This document shows, piece after piece, positions 8,752 through 16,534 of a DNA stretch of 64,000 bases (position 1 is its first letter; every line of letters begins with the position of its first letter). The notes beneath the pieces were generated by a model. It worked only from the letters and a program-made list of their open reading frames with translations. It was not told where the DNA came from and ran no database searches. The translations under genes were made by a program, and so were the position numbers. Source of the stretch: Cryobacterium sp. Y11 (GTDB taxonomy: Bacteria > Actinomycetota > Actinomycetes > Actinomycetales > Microbacteriaceae); NCBI RefSeq assembly GCF_002929535.1, contig NZ_PJJO01000058.1:1-64000 (forward strand), read 5' to 3'.

Positions 8752-8767
8752 CACCCGTTAGACACGA

Positions 8768-8801
8768 AGAGACCGGTCGGCCCTTGGGCCGGCCGGTCTC
8801 T
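8768..8801 (+). terminator. intrinsic terminator of the sugar transporter operon
   Basis: A long GC-rich hairpin: AGAGACCGGTCGGCC pairs with GGCCGGCCGGTCTCT, with one GU pair and a tiny loop. TCATGTTTTC follows. It starts 17 bases after the chvE stop. Confidence 0.85.
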
Positions 8802-8943
8802 CATGTTTTCAAGCGGGGACCATCCGCAGCGCAGCGCGATGCTGTGTGGTTACGCAAGATTGCGGGCTTTCGTGCCGTAGCTGGGCTAACATCGTCAGGA
8901 GTGAGCAATCCTCCACAAATCTGTCAGCGTTTATCGTCAGTGA

Positions 8944-8959
8944 TCCAAACGTGTTTGGA
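8944..8959. promoter_or_regulatory. operator-like palindrome of unknown use
   Basis: TCCAAAC and GTTTGGA are separated by GT. The site lies in the gap between the chvE terminator and the MarR gene, which is convergent here, so no obvious target gene is next to it. Confidence 0.35.
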
Positions 8960-8968
8960 CCCAAATTT

Positions 8969-9055
8969 CTCACCGGGCAATGTTCGGGCGCTCGGTGAGG
9001 AAGGCATTCCTGCAAAGGATTGCCTCGGTGGGACGAGGGGTAGGGCCCTCGTCCC
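8969..9055. other. cluster of three consecutive hairpins downstream of MarR
   Basis: CTCACCG/CGGTGAG (8969-8999), AGGCA/TGCCT (9002-9024) and a perfect 10-bp stem GGGACGAGGG/CCCTCGTCCC (9030-9055) follow one another. The last sits 35 bases beyond the MarR stop and could end its transcript, but it lacks a T-run on either strand. The whole array could instead be a small structured RNA. No open frame here looks coding. Confidence 0.4.
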
Positions 9056-9089
9056 ATCGCCCCACCCTGCGGTAGGCGCCCGACAGGGA

Positions 9090-9617
9090 TCAGGCTTCGG
9101 GGATCGAGTCCTCGTAGCGCTCGCTGGGGCAGTCGATGCGCAGCTTGTCGCACAGCACGGCTAATTGAACCAGTTCGGCTTGGGTCAGAGACTCGCCAAT
9201 GCGCTCGGTGATCGACCCCATATGCGCCACGGCAACCCGGCGAAACAGCGCTAGGCCTGCGTCGGTGAGCTCAATGATAGCGCCGCGCCCGTCGGCGGGG
9301 TCGATGTGCTTGTGCAGGTACCCGCGTGACACCAGACGATCCACGAGGCGACTCACGCTCGGCTGGGTCAGGAGTACGTGCTGGTTGAGATCGCGTAAAC
9401 GGATGCGCCGGTCCGGCTGCCGAGACAGGTTGAACATCACGTCGTATTCGTTGAGGGAAATTTCCTTGGATGGAAAATTCGCGGCCAAGCTGCGCATGAC
9501 GGCGACCTGGGCCCGGAACAGTGATTCCCATGCGGTCACCGCGATCGTCCGATCCACCACCTGCGGCTCCTTACCTCGTTCTCTCAAGGATAGAGACTCG
9601 GTGGACATCCGGTGCAC
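9090..9617 (-). CDS. MarR-family transcriptional regulator
   Basis: 175-residue winged-helix regulator. A central helix-turn-helix (RDLNQHVLLTQPSVSRLVDR) is followed by the wing RGYLHKHIDPADGRGAIIEL with the conserved DxR. The N-terminal helices (TAWESLFRAQVAVMRSLAAN) and C-terminal helices form the dimerisation region. GTG at 9617 and ATG at 9608 are both possible starts. It is monocistronic. The short palindrome AATAG-TCAG-CTATT at 9657-9670, upstream of the start, may be its own operator. Ligand and targets unknown. Confidence 0.87.
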   Translation of the reverse strand: MHRMSTESLSLRERGKEPQVVDRTIAVTAWESLFRAQVAVMRSLAANFPSKEISLNEYDVMFNLSRQPDRRIRLRDLNQHVLLTQPSVSRLVDRLVSRGYLHKHIDPADGRGAIIELTDAGLALFRRVAVAHMGSITERIGESLTQAELVQLAVLCDKLRIDCPSERYEDSIPEA

Positions 9618-9656
9618 CGTGCGGCGGTCGTGCCGGCAGCATCCGCTTGACCAGGC

Positions 9657-9670
9657 AATAGTCAGCTATT
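9657..9670. promoter_or_regulatory. candidate MarR autoregulatory site
   Basis: The inverted repeat AATAG TCAG CTATT lies 40 bases upstream of the MarR start in an AT-richer patch. Size and position suit a MarR dimer, but no second copy was found to support it. Confidence 0.35.
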
Positions 9671-9808
9671 TGGCATGAAACTCGCAGATGATTTTCTGGA
9701 CGAAAGGTGGCGCCCGTTACCTATTCGTTATATATTTTAGGTGCGTCAACCGTTTGCTGTGGCGGACGACGTGAAATGTGATTGCAGGACACTCTTGGTG
9801 CAAGGGAA

Positions 9809-9841
9809 GAGGGTCAGTCGTAGCCTCTGCGACTGGCCCTC
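9809..9841 (-). terminator. probable terminator of the winged-helix regulator gene
   Basis: A 12-bp stem, GAGGGTCAGTCG with CGACTGGCCCTC (one GU pair) and a 9-base loop, lies 31 bases beyond the stop of the gene starting at 10574. On the minus strand it is followed by TTCCCTTG, only a weak T-tract. Confidence 0.5.
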
Positions 9842-9872
9842 AGTTCGTTAACGCCACCGCGTTGCCGACCGT

Positions 9873-10574
9873 TTAGAACAGGTCGGGGCTCGGCGTTGTC
9901 GACTGACGGATGGCGACGTCTGCGTGACGGTCAAAGCGGTAGCCAACGCCGCGCACCGTGCGCACGATGTCTTCGTAGCGCCCGAGCTTGGAGCGTAAGC
10001 GGCGTACATGCACGTCGATGGTGCGCTCGTTCGGAGTGTCTTCTTCGTCGGCGGAGTTCCACAGCGAGGAGATGATCTCGGCCCGGTCGATGGTGCGGCC
10101 CTCACGCAGCACGAGGTACTGCAGCAGCTCGAACTCCTTGTAGGTCAGCGCGGCCGTCTCGTTGTCAAGAATGACGCGCTTGCGGGAGATGTCGACGACG
10201 ACGCCACTGTGGGCCCGGTCAAGCTCTTTGGGTTCTGCACGGTGCGCAGCGAGTGCGGCCGGATCCTGCAGCGCCAGGCGCACGACGTCAACGTCGCGTC
10301 CGCCTGAGCCCTGAGGCGCCAGGGCGACGGCGGCATAGGTTTCGGCCGAGGGGGCAATGTCGGCGGCCAGGGCCTTCAGCGCCTCGACAATGCGGTTCAG
10401 GCTCGTGCCGGCGGCAGCCGCCTTGGCCTCGTCGATTCCGACATACAGCACGAAGCCGCGAGCCTCGGTGCCGCTGGGCACTGCACGAATGCGGGGGGCG
10501 GGCACCGGCGGGGCGAGGGTCAGATCGGGGCGGGCGAACGTCGGGCGAGTGGCGTGGATGTGTGCGAGAGACAT
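9873..10574 (-). CDS. winged-helix regulator with OmpR-type DNA-binding domain and no receiver
   Basis: 233-residue DNA-binding protein. The C-terminal about 100 residues are a Trans_reg_C domain (YKEFELLQYLVLREGRTIDR, then NERTIDVHVRRLRSKLG and IVRTVRGVGYRFD). The N-terminal 130 residues are A/P-rich, then a small alpha/beta domain (LYVGIDEAKAAAAGTSL) that lacks the acidic pocket of a phospho-receiver. It therefore probably does not act as a classical response regulator, and no kinase gene is near. The ATG at 10574 starts the recognisable N-terminus; an upstream frame to 10664 looks non-coding. The type is common in Microbacteriaceae; targets unknown. Confidence 0.8.
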   Translation of the reverse strand: MSLAHIHATRPTFARPDLTLAPPVPAPRIRAVPSGTEARGFVLYVGIDEAKAAAAGTSLNRIVEALKALAADIAPSAETYAAVALAPQGSGGRDVDVVRLALQDPAALAAHRAEPKELDRAHSGVVVDISRKRVILDNETAALTYKEFELLQYLVLREGRTIDRAEIISSLWNSADEEDTPNERTIDVHVRRLRSKLGRYEDIVRTVRGVGYRFDRHADVAIRQSTTPSPDLF

Positions 10575-11073
10575 GGGAGAGGTCCTTGACTGTTCGTTCG
10601 AAGGGAGCCCAGCGGATGCGCGGAAAGCGCGAGTGCGTGCAACGAGGCTCGGAGTGTGACCCAAGGGGCCGGAGAACGGATGCGACAGATGGGCATCCGT
10701 GGCGTCGGCCTGAACTATCAGGCAGGGGACGCGAAGGGGAAGGTCTCGGTTAGCGGCACATTCGGCAACAGCGGATGGCGGGGATGCCGGCCATCATCAT
10801 GGCGGCAGTCCCGGGGGCCTCGAGGGAGGTCAGGGGGCGTGCGCTGGTTGTCATAACTGCGAGTAAAGCGGAATGTGACGTCGTGTGTCAATTTGATGTC
10901 GCGGTAAGTCGCCGAATGACGTGCAACACGTTCGCAGCGTGCTGCCTATTTAGGCGATTCCGTGCAAAATTACGCCTTTGTAAAATATTGCATGATGGAA
11001 CTTGAATTAATCAAAGATTATTGATGTGATACCGCCCTGGCGTGTTGTGGGTCGCAGGACCTGCGCAGGCGGG
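10575..11073. other. 499-base intergenic region with AT-rich core
   Basis: This gap lies upstream of the winged-helix gene and downstream of upp. No convincing gene is visible. A patch near 10960-11035 is unusually AT-rich for this genome and holds an imperfect inverted repeat, TGCAAAAT (10963-10970) and ATATTGCA (10985-10992). It may be the promoter and operator region of the minus-strand regulator, though it is 390 bases from that start. Confidence 0.4.
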
Positions 11074-11706
11074 TTAGACCAGACCGTACAAGCGGTCTCC
11101 GGCATCACCGAGACCGGGCACGATATAGCCCAGCTCGTTGAGCTTCTCGTCGACGGCACCGAGCACGATGGTCACTTCGCGGCCGGCCAGTGCCTTTTCG
11201 ACGGCAGCGAGTCCCTCAGGGGCCGCCAGAATGCAGATTGCCGTTACGTCAACAGCACCGCGGTCGAACAGAAAGTTGATCGCGGCGATGAGCGAACCGC
11301 CGGTGGCGAGCATCGGGTCGAGCACAAAACACTGCCGATCCGACAGGTCGTCGGGCAGGCGTTCAGCGTAGGTCGTCGGCTGCAGGGTCTCCTCGTTGCG
11401 GGCCATTCCGAGAAAACCAACCTCAGCGGTCGGCAACAACTTGACCATGCCCTCGAGCATGCCAAGTCCGGCGCGCAGAATCGGTACGACGAGCGGCTTG
11501 GGATCGCTGATCCGCACACCCTGGGCGGCCGATACTGGTGTCTGCACCGTGACGGCTTCCACCCGAACGCCGCGCGTTCCCTCATAAGCGAGCAGCGTCA
11601 TGAGCTCTTCGACCAACGATCGAAACACTGGCGACGGTGTGTTCTTATCGCGAAGCACGGTGAGCTTGTGCGTGATGAGCGGGTGGTCGGCAACGTGAAC
11701 TCGCAT
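11074..11706 (-). CDS. upp: uracil phosphoribosyltransferase
   Basis: 210-residue cytoplasmic enzyme joining uracil and PRPP to UMP in pyrimidine salvage. The N-terminus [20 protein letters not shown] is standard for Upp. The PRPP-binding loop is visible in [17 protein letters not shown], and the C-terminal uracil-binding segment ends ...[17 protein letters not shown]. Length matches the family. I use the ATG at 11706; a longer frame upstream is not homologous. It is divergent from tadA, with 44 bases between starts. Confidence 0.95.
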   Translation of the reverse strand: MRVHVADHPLITHKLTVLRDKNTPSPVFRSLVEELMTLLAYEGTRGVRVEAVTVQTPVSAAQGVRISDPKPLVVPILRAGLGMLEGMVKLLPTAEVGFLGMARNEETLQPTTYAERLPDDLSDRQCFVLDPMLATGGSLIAAINFLFDRGAVDVTAICILAAPEGLAAVEKALAGREVTIVLGAVDEKLNELGYIVPGLGDAGDRLYGLV

Positions 11707-11750
11707 AGGCTCGATTCTACTAGAGGCACACCGACGGGTTGAGGTGACAC

Positions 11751-12227
11751 ATGGGCGCGGCAGACCAGCACGAAGAGTGGATGCTGCTCGCCCTGAGCGA
11801 GGCGCGCGCGGCCCTGGCATCCGACGACGTGCCGGTCGGAGCCATCATTGTCGACAGCGCCGGCACCGTCGTCGGCCGCGGTCGCAATGAGCGCGAGTTG
11901 CACCAGGATCCCACTCTGCACGCCGAAATCGTGGCCATCCGGCAGGCGGCGGCCAACACCCGGGATTGGCACCTGACCGGCTGTACCCTGATCGTCACGC
12001 TCGAGCCCTGCGTCATGTGCGCCGGAGCCATCCTCGCGGCCCGGTTACCGACGGTGGTCTTCGGCGCCTGGGACGAAAAAGCGGGGGCGGCTGGGTCGGT
12101 CTACGACGTGCTGCGCGACCGGCGTCTTAACCATCGCGTCGAGGTCTTCGCTGGTGTCAGTGCGGGGGAGTGCGGCACAATCCTGCGGCAATTCTTCGAC
12201 GATCCCGCCCACCGAGCCCCACGCTGA
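11751..12227 (+). CDS. tadA: tRNA-specific adenosine deaminase
   Basis: 158-residue zinc deaminase converting A34 to inosine in tRNA-Arg(ACG), whose gene is at 3064. The catalytic motifs are complete: HAE in [12 protein letters not shown] (His zinc ligand and Glu proton shuttle) and PCxxC in [10 protein letters not shown]. The tRNA-recognition segment [19 protein letters not shown] is also present. Length fits the bacterial enzyme. It converges on the CDF gene with a 3-base gap. Confidence 0.95.
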   Translation: MGAADQHEEWMLLALSEARAALASDDVPVGAIIVDSAGTVVGRGRNERELHQDPTLHAEIVAIRQAAANTRDWHLTGCTLIVTLEPCVMCAGAILAARLPTVVFGAWDEKAGAAGSVYDVLRDRRLNHRVEVFAGVSAGECGTILRQFFDDPAHRAPR

Positions 12228-12230
12228 GCC

Positions 12231-13193
12231 CTATTCGAGTCCCTTGATGACGATCGTGTCGGTCGGTGGATTGGCCTGCGCCGGGTCGAAGTAAATGTCA
12301 GGCTCAAGATAGATCGTGCGGGCCAACGGCACGGCAGCGCGAATACGGCTTTCGACGGCGTTGATATTGGCGGCGACGTCGGCAAACCGGTGGCCGCCAT
12401 CGAAAGCGACCTTGGCTCCGACCAGAATCTCGTCCGGGCCCAGGTAGAGGGTCTTCAGATGTAGGATGCGCTTAGTCTCAGGGCCGTCGAGAATGGCCGC
12501 CTCGATCGCGTCGAGGTCTTTTTTGCTGGCACCCTCCCCGACCAGCAGACTCTTGGTCTCAATGCCGAGAATGATCGCGACGAGCACGAGTAGTGCGCCA
12601 ATGAAGAGGGTGCCGATGGCATCCCAGATTGGCTCATCGGTAATGATGGTCAGTCCGACGCCCGCGAAGGCGAACGTGAGACCGGTCAGCGCTGCCGCGT
12701 CTTCGAGCAGCACGACGGGCAGCTCGGGTGCCTTGGCGTGTCGAATGAACTGCACCCAAGTTTCGGCGCCTCGCACATGATTCGATTCTTTAATCGCGGT
12801 GCGCAGGGAAAATCCTTCGAGCACCATGGCGATCAACAGCACCAGAATCGGCAACCAGGCATTTTCGAGCGGATGCGGGTGCTGCAGCTTGTCAAACCCC
12901 TCATAGAGCGAGAACACACCGCCGATCGAGAACAAAATGATCGAGACGACAAAAGCATAAACGTAGCGTTCCCGACCGTAGCCAAACGGATGCTCCAGGT
13001 CGGCCCGCTTCTTCGCCTTGCGACCGCCCAGCAGCAGGAGTAGCTGGTTGCCGGCATCCGCTACCGAGTGCACCCCCTCGGCGAGCATGGAGGACGAGCC
13101 GGAGAAACCCCAGGCAACGAACTTCGTGATGGCAATACCCAGATTGGCCGCGAAGGCAGCCACGATTGCCTTGTTTCCGCCCGATGCGCTCAT
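12231..13193 (-). CDS. cation diffusion facilitator family metal exporter
   Basis: 320-residue membrane protein expected to exchange divalent cations such as zinc for protons. Six hydrophobic helices span about residues 8-215, with the metal-site motif HSVADAGNQLLLL in helix 2 and a basic loop RKAKKRADLEHPFGYGRERY after it. The C-terminal cytoplasmic metal-sensing domain (about residues 215-305) is present. Loss of some histidines usually seen in the zinc sub-group leaves the metal uncertain. Confidence 0.88.
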   Translation of the reverse strand: MSASGGNKAIVAAFAANLGIAITKFVAWGFSGSSSMLAEGVHSVADAGNQLLLLLGGRKAKKRADLEHPFGYGRERYVYAFVVSIILFSIGGVFSLYEGFDKLQHPHPLENAWLPILVLLIAMVLEGFSLRTAIKESNHVRGAETWVQFIRHAKAPELPVVLLEDAAALTGLTFAFAGVGLTIITDEPIWDAIGTLFIGALLVLVAIILGIETKSLLVGEGASKKDLDAIEAAILDGPETKRILHLKTLYLGPDEILVGAKVAFDGGHRFADVAANINAVESRIRAAVPLARTIYLEPDIYFDPAQANPPTDTIVIKGLE

Positions 13194-13263
13194 GAAATCA
13201 TCTTAGAACCGTGCAGCCAAGCAATTCTGGGCGTCCCGGCGAGCGGAAAAGTAGACTGGACCG

Positions 13264-14112
13264 ATGACTTCTTCCTCGAATGTGACTCTGCCCACAATCG
13301 CCTTTCTCGGTGCCGGATCCATGGCTCGCGCCATTCTGGCCGGTCTGCTGAAGCCCGGCGTGACCGTTGAGGGCGGCATTCGCGTCACCAACCGCACCGC
13401 GGCCAAGGCCGCCGAACTGGCCGACACCGACGGTGTCACCGCCTACGCGACCGAGGTCGATGCCGACGCGAATCTCCAGGCTATCGATGGCGCCCAGATC
13501 GTCATCATTGCCGTCAAGCCGTACATGGTCGCCGATGTGCTGACCGAAATCGGCTCGTCCCTGGCACCAGGAACGCTCGTCTTGAGCGTCGCGGCCGGCG
13601 TGACCATCGACACCTTCGAGTCGCTCCTGCCGAGTGCCGTGCACGTCATCCGCACCATGCCCAATACCCCGGCCGTGGTCGGCATGGCCGTCACCGGCAT
13701 CAGCGCCGGCACTCGGTCGAGTGACGCCGACCTCGAACTCACCCGCAGCCTGTTCGCCACCGTCGGCGACGTTCTGATCGTGCCGGAGAGCAAGCTCGAC
13801 GCCCTCAGTACCATCTCCGGATCCGGCCCGGCCTACGTGTTCTACCTGATTGAACAGCTCACCGAAACGGCCATCACCAAGGGGTTCACTGCTGAAGAAG
13901 CCGCCGTCATGGTTAACGGCACCTTCCTCGGCGCGAGCGCGCTGCTCGCGGTCTCTGACAAGTCGCCGAGCGAATTGCGTCGCGAGGTGACCAGCCCGGC
14001 CGGCACCACAGAGCGCGCCGTGTGGGAACTCGAAAAGGGCGGCCTCAAGGCGCTTTTCGACACCGCAACGGATGCGGCCCTCGCGCGCGCGCAGGAACTC
14101 GCCGCCTCCTAG
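13264..14112 (+). CDS. proC: pyrroline-5-carboxylate reductase
   Basis: 282-residue NAD(P)H enzyme making proline from pyrroline-5-carboxylate. The N-terminal Rossmann fold has the motif IAFLGAGSMARAILAGLL. The middle region carries VIRTMPNTPAVVGMAVTGI. The C-terminal active-site and dimer segment is LSTISGSGPAYVFYLIEQL with VTSPAGTTERAV. All are standard, and length is right. In M. tuberculosis the orthologue (Rv0500) likewise lies shortly before the bS22 gene, as here. Confidence 0.95.
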   Translation: MTSSSNVTLPTIAFLGAGSMARAILAGLLKPGVTVEGGIRVTNRTAAKAAELADTDGVTAYATEVDADANLQAIDGAQIVIIAVKPYMVADVLTEIGSSLAPGTLVLSVAAGVTIDTFESLLPSAVHVIRTMPNTPAVVGMAVTGISAGTRSSDADLELTRSLFATVGDVLIVPESKLDALSTISGSGPAYVFYLIEQLTETAITKGFTAEEAAVMVNGTFLGASALLAVSDKSPSELRREVTSPAGTTERAVWELEKGGLKALFDTATDAALARAQELAAS

Positions 14113-14159
14113 ACGTCCGCGCGAGTCAGGTCTGAGGAACGGCTCGCAGAAGCCCGGCG

Positions 14160-15704
14160 CTACAGCCCCTCGGCGATGGCGGCCGTCGCCTGCAACCAAG
14201 CGGCACGGGTGCGTGCTGCCAGCGCGTCGACGTTGAGCGGTCCACCGCCGACCAGTGAGGCGTCGTAGGGAACATCGACAACGGTACGGGTGAGTTGGCG
14301 AAAGTGGTCGTGCAATCGCGCGGAGAGCTGTTCATCGGCCGTCTTCGACGGTGACGCGAGCACGGTCACGGCCTGCGCGACCTTATCGGCATGCCCCTTC
14401 TGGCGCAGTCCGTCGAGCAGTGACGCCGCGCCGTAGCCGGTGTCCTCACGGATAGTCGAGACGATCACCAGCTGGTCGGCCGTCTCCACGGCGGCCTCCC
14501 AGTTGCTCGCCCGCATGTTGTTGCCGGTGTCGATGACGAGAACGCGGTAAAACCGGCTGAGCGTCGTATGCAGTTTGCGGAATGCAACATCATCAATGCT
14601 CGCCGCCCCGGCCGGGTCGAGGTCGGAGGCGAGCGCGTCGAACTGGGCATCGCCCTGCGACCGCACGTAGTTGTCGAGATCGCCGACCCGCGAGCGAGCA
14701 TCGCCGAAGCGATCCAGGTCGCGCAACAGGTCGACGGCGGTGTTGGTGTGCCGGGCGGCTTGGGCGCGCACGCCCAGGGTGCCCATGGTCTCGTTGTTGT
14801 CCCAAGCGAGGGTGTAACCGCCGCGATAGATGCCGAAGGTCGCGGCGATGAGCAGTGTTGCCGTGGTCTTATGTGCCCCTCCCTTGGGGTTGAGAACCAC
14901 GATCGTGCGGGGGCCGTTGAGGCTGCGCTGCACGGCGGTGATGGCGCTGCGCTGCATCTGCTCGGTCGAACTCGGCGCCAGGGAAACCAGGCCGCCCGTG
15001 AAGCGGCGCATTGCGCCCTGCCAGCCGTGCTCGGCCGGTCCGGTGGGTGCTGGTGGACGGGAGCTGAGAAAATCCGCGAGGTTGGGAGGAACGTTGGCCG
15101 TTGGCGTCGCGACGGCGGCAGCCGGTGATGTGACGAACGGCGAGGTGGTAGCGCGCACCGAGCTATTTGGAGCCGCAACGACGGATACCCGCGGTTCCGG
15201 TTCAATCTCCAGCGGGGCGAGCAACGAATCGAACAGCGAGCTGGCGGGCTGCGCTGCGGACGGCTGGAGAAGAGCGGCAAACGGGGTGGGGTCATCCGCT
15301 TCAACCGATGCAACGGGTACGGCCGGCCTGGGCGCGCCGGTGTCGACCTGAGCCGGCAGTGGCACGGTGTGCGCTGGCTTCGGATGCCGCGCCACGACGA
15401 CCGGTCCGGCAGATTCAACTCGTCCGTTGGGGTGCACGGTGAGGGGCCAATCGCCCTGTTCGTCACTGACTTGCAGCAGTACGGACTGCCCGCGGGTGCG
15501 AGCGGTCTCCACCACGAGGCCAATGATTTCTTCGCGCACACCGGCTTCGTCGTCACCGGTCACAGTGCGGGTAGAGCCGTCAATGGTGACCTCACCGGTC
15601 GTATCCGTTTGTACTGCGGCGATGATGTCAGCCGCGGCGTCGGAAACCGTGAATGCGGCCTCGGGCACAGCCGCATCGGGGAGCGCGGGAACGTTTCGTG
15701 ACAT
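14160..15704 (-). CDS. MinD/ParA-like ATPase with N-terminal extension
   Basis: 514 residues. An N-terminal alpha/beta domain (about residues 15-105) and a long A/P/T-rich linker precede a MinD/ParA-type ATPase (from about residue 265). The deviant Walker A reads NPKGGAHKTTATLLIAATFG, with His where the family normally has Gly (KGGxGKT). A later conserved Asp segment is VLVIDTGNNMRASNWEAA. No parB, parS-like palindrome or min gene is adjacent, so this is an orphan ATPase. It may be related to the MinD-like proteins of ESX loci, but no ESX gene is present. Cellular role unknown. Confidence 0.72.
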   Translation of the reverse strand: MSRNVPALPDAAVPEAAFTVSDAAADIIAAVQTDTTGEVTIDGSTRTVTGDDEAGVREEIIGLVVETARTRGQSVLLQVSDEQGDWPLTVHPNGRVESAGPVVVARHPKPAHTVPLPAQVDTGAPRPAVPVASVEADDPTPFAALLQPSAAQPASSLFDSLLAPLEIEPEPRVSVVAAPNSSVRATTSPFVTSPAAAVATPTANVPPNLADFLSSRPPAPTGPAEHGWQGAMRRFTGGLVSLAPSSTEQMQRSAITAVQRSLNGPRTIVVLNPKGGAHKTTATLLIAATFGIYRGGYTLAWDNNETMGTLGVRAQAARHTNTAVDLLRDLDRFGDARSRVGDLDNYVRSQGDAQFDALASDLDPAGAASIDDVAFRKLHTTLSRFYRVLVIDTGNNMRASNWEAAVETADQLVIVSTIREDTGYGAASLLDGLRQKGHADKVAQAVTVLASPSKTADEQLSARLHDHFRQLTRTVVDVPYDASLVGGGPLNVDALAARTRAAWLQATAAIAEGL

Positions 15705-15862
15705 GGGTGAGCCTTTCCGTCCTCGGATATGCCGCCGCTGGCAGCCTCGGGGTGAGCTGCGACGGGTTATGTCCGTAGTAGGAGAATAGCCGGTTGCCGT
15801 CCCCAGATTGGAGGAAAATTCATCGAATCAACGCACATTTCACCGGAGCGGATGCTCATCGG

Positions 15863-16534
15863 TTATGATCCGAGCGCCGCAAACCGTTCGATATCGGCCT
15901 CGGCGCCCGACACGATGATGAGGTCATGGTTGGACACCACGGTCTGCGGGGTCGCATAGGTGAATGGTTTGCCGGGGCTCTTGACCCCGACCACCGTTAT
16001 GTTGTACTTGCGGCGCACCGAGGAATCGACGAGGCTGAGGCCGCGAATAGGCTTCGGCGGATACATCTTCACCAGGGCGAAATCGTCGTCGAACTCGATG
16101 AAGTCGAGCATTCGGCCCGACACTAGGTGGGCGACTCGTTCGCCGGCTTCCGCCTCGGGATAGATCACGTGGTTGGCGCCGATTCGTTCGAGAATTTTGC
16201 CGTGCGACTTGGAGATTGCTTTGGCCCAGATCTGCTGAATCTTCAGGTCAACCAGGTTGGCGACGATGAGCACGCTGGCCTCGACCGAGGAACCGACGGC
16301 ACAGACCGCGATCGAGAAGTCCTGTGCACCGATTTGCTGCAGGGCCTCGAGCGAGCGGGCATCCGCTTGAACCGCGTGGGTGACCCGCTCTGACCATTTC
16401 TGCACGAGTGCATCGCTGGTGTCGACGACGAGCACTTCGCGGCCGAGTCGGTCGAGCTGGCCGGCCGTGGCTGCACCGAAGCGTCCCAGCCCGATAACGA
16501 GTACGGGGGCGTCGTGTTTGATGCGATCAACCAA
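15863..16534 (-). CDS. Trk/Ktr potassium uptake regulatory subunit (RCK protein)
   Basis: 223-residue cytoplasmic gating subunit. The TrkA-N/RCK domain carries the nucleotide motif VIGLGRFGAATAGQL and the acidic strand end VLVVDTSD. The TrkA-C domain occupies about residues 135-220. The 8-base overlap with the membrane subunit (16527-16534) shows one operon. Nucleotide or cyclic-di-AMP control is known for relatives; not shown here. Confidence 0.9.
   Translation of the reverse strand: MVDRIKHDAPVLVIGLGRFGAATAGQLDRLGREVLVVDTSDALVQKWSERVTHAVQADARSLEALQQIGAQDFSIAVCAVGSSVEASVLIVANLVDLKIQQIWAKAISKSHGKILERIGANHVIYPEAEAGERVAHLVSGRMLDFIEFDDDFALVKMYPPKPIRGLSLVDSSVRRKYNITVVGVKSPGKPFTYATPQTVVSNHDLIIVSGAEADIERFAALGS

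Noticed and set aside
7567-8754. Open frame of about 395 codons opposite chvE
   Set aside because: Shadow of a well-supported lipoprotein gene; no family resemblance.
13198-14199. Open frame of about 333 codons opposite proC
   Set aside because: Shadow reading of proC; low-complexity Gly/His/Asp composition.
14160-15704. Chromosome-partitioning locus near the origin
   Set aside because: No parB, parS-like 16-mer, dnaA or gyr genes are present; the ATPase is an orphan.
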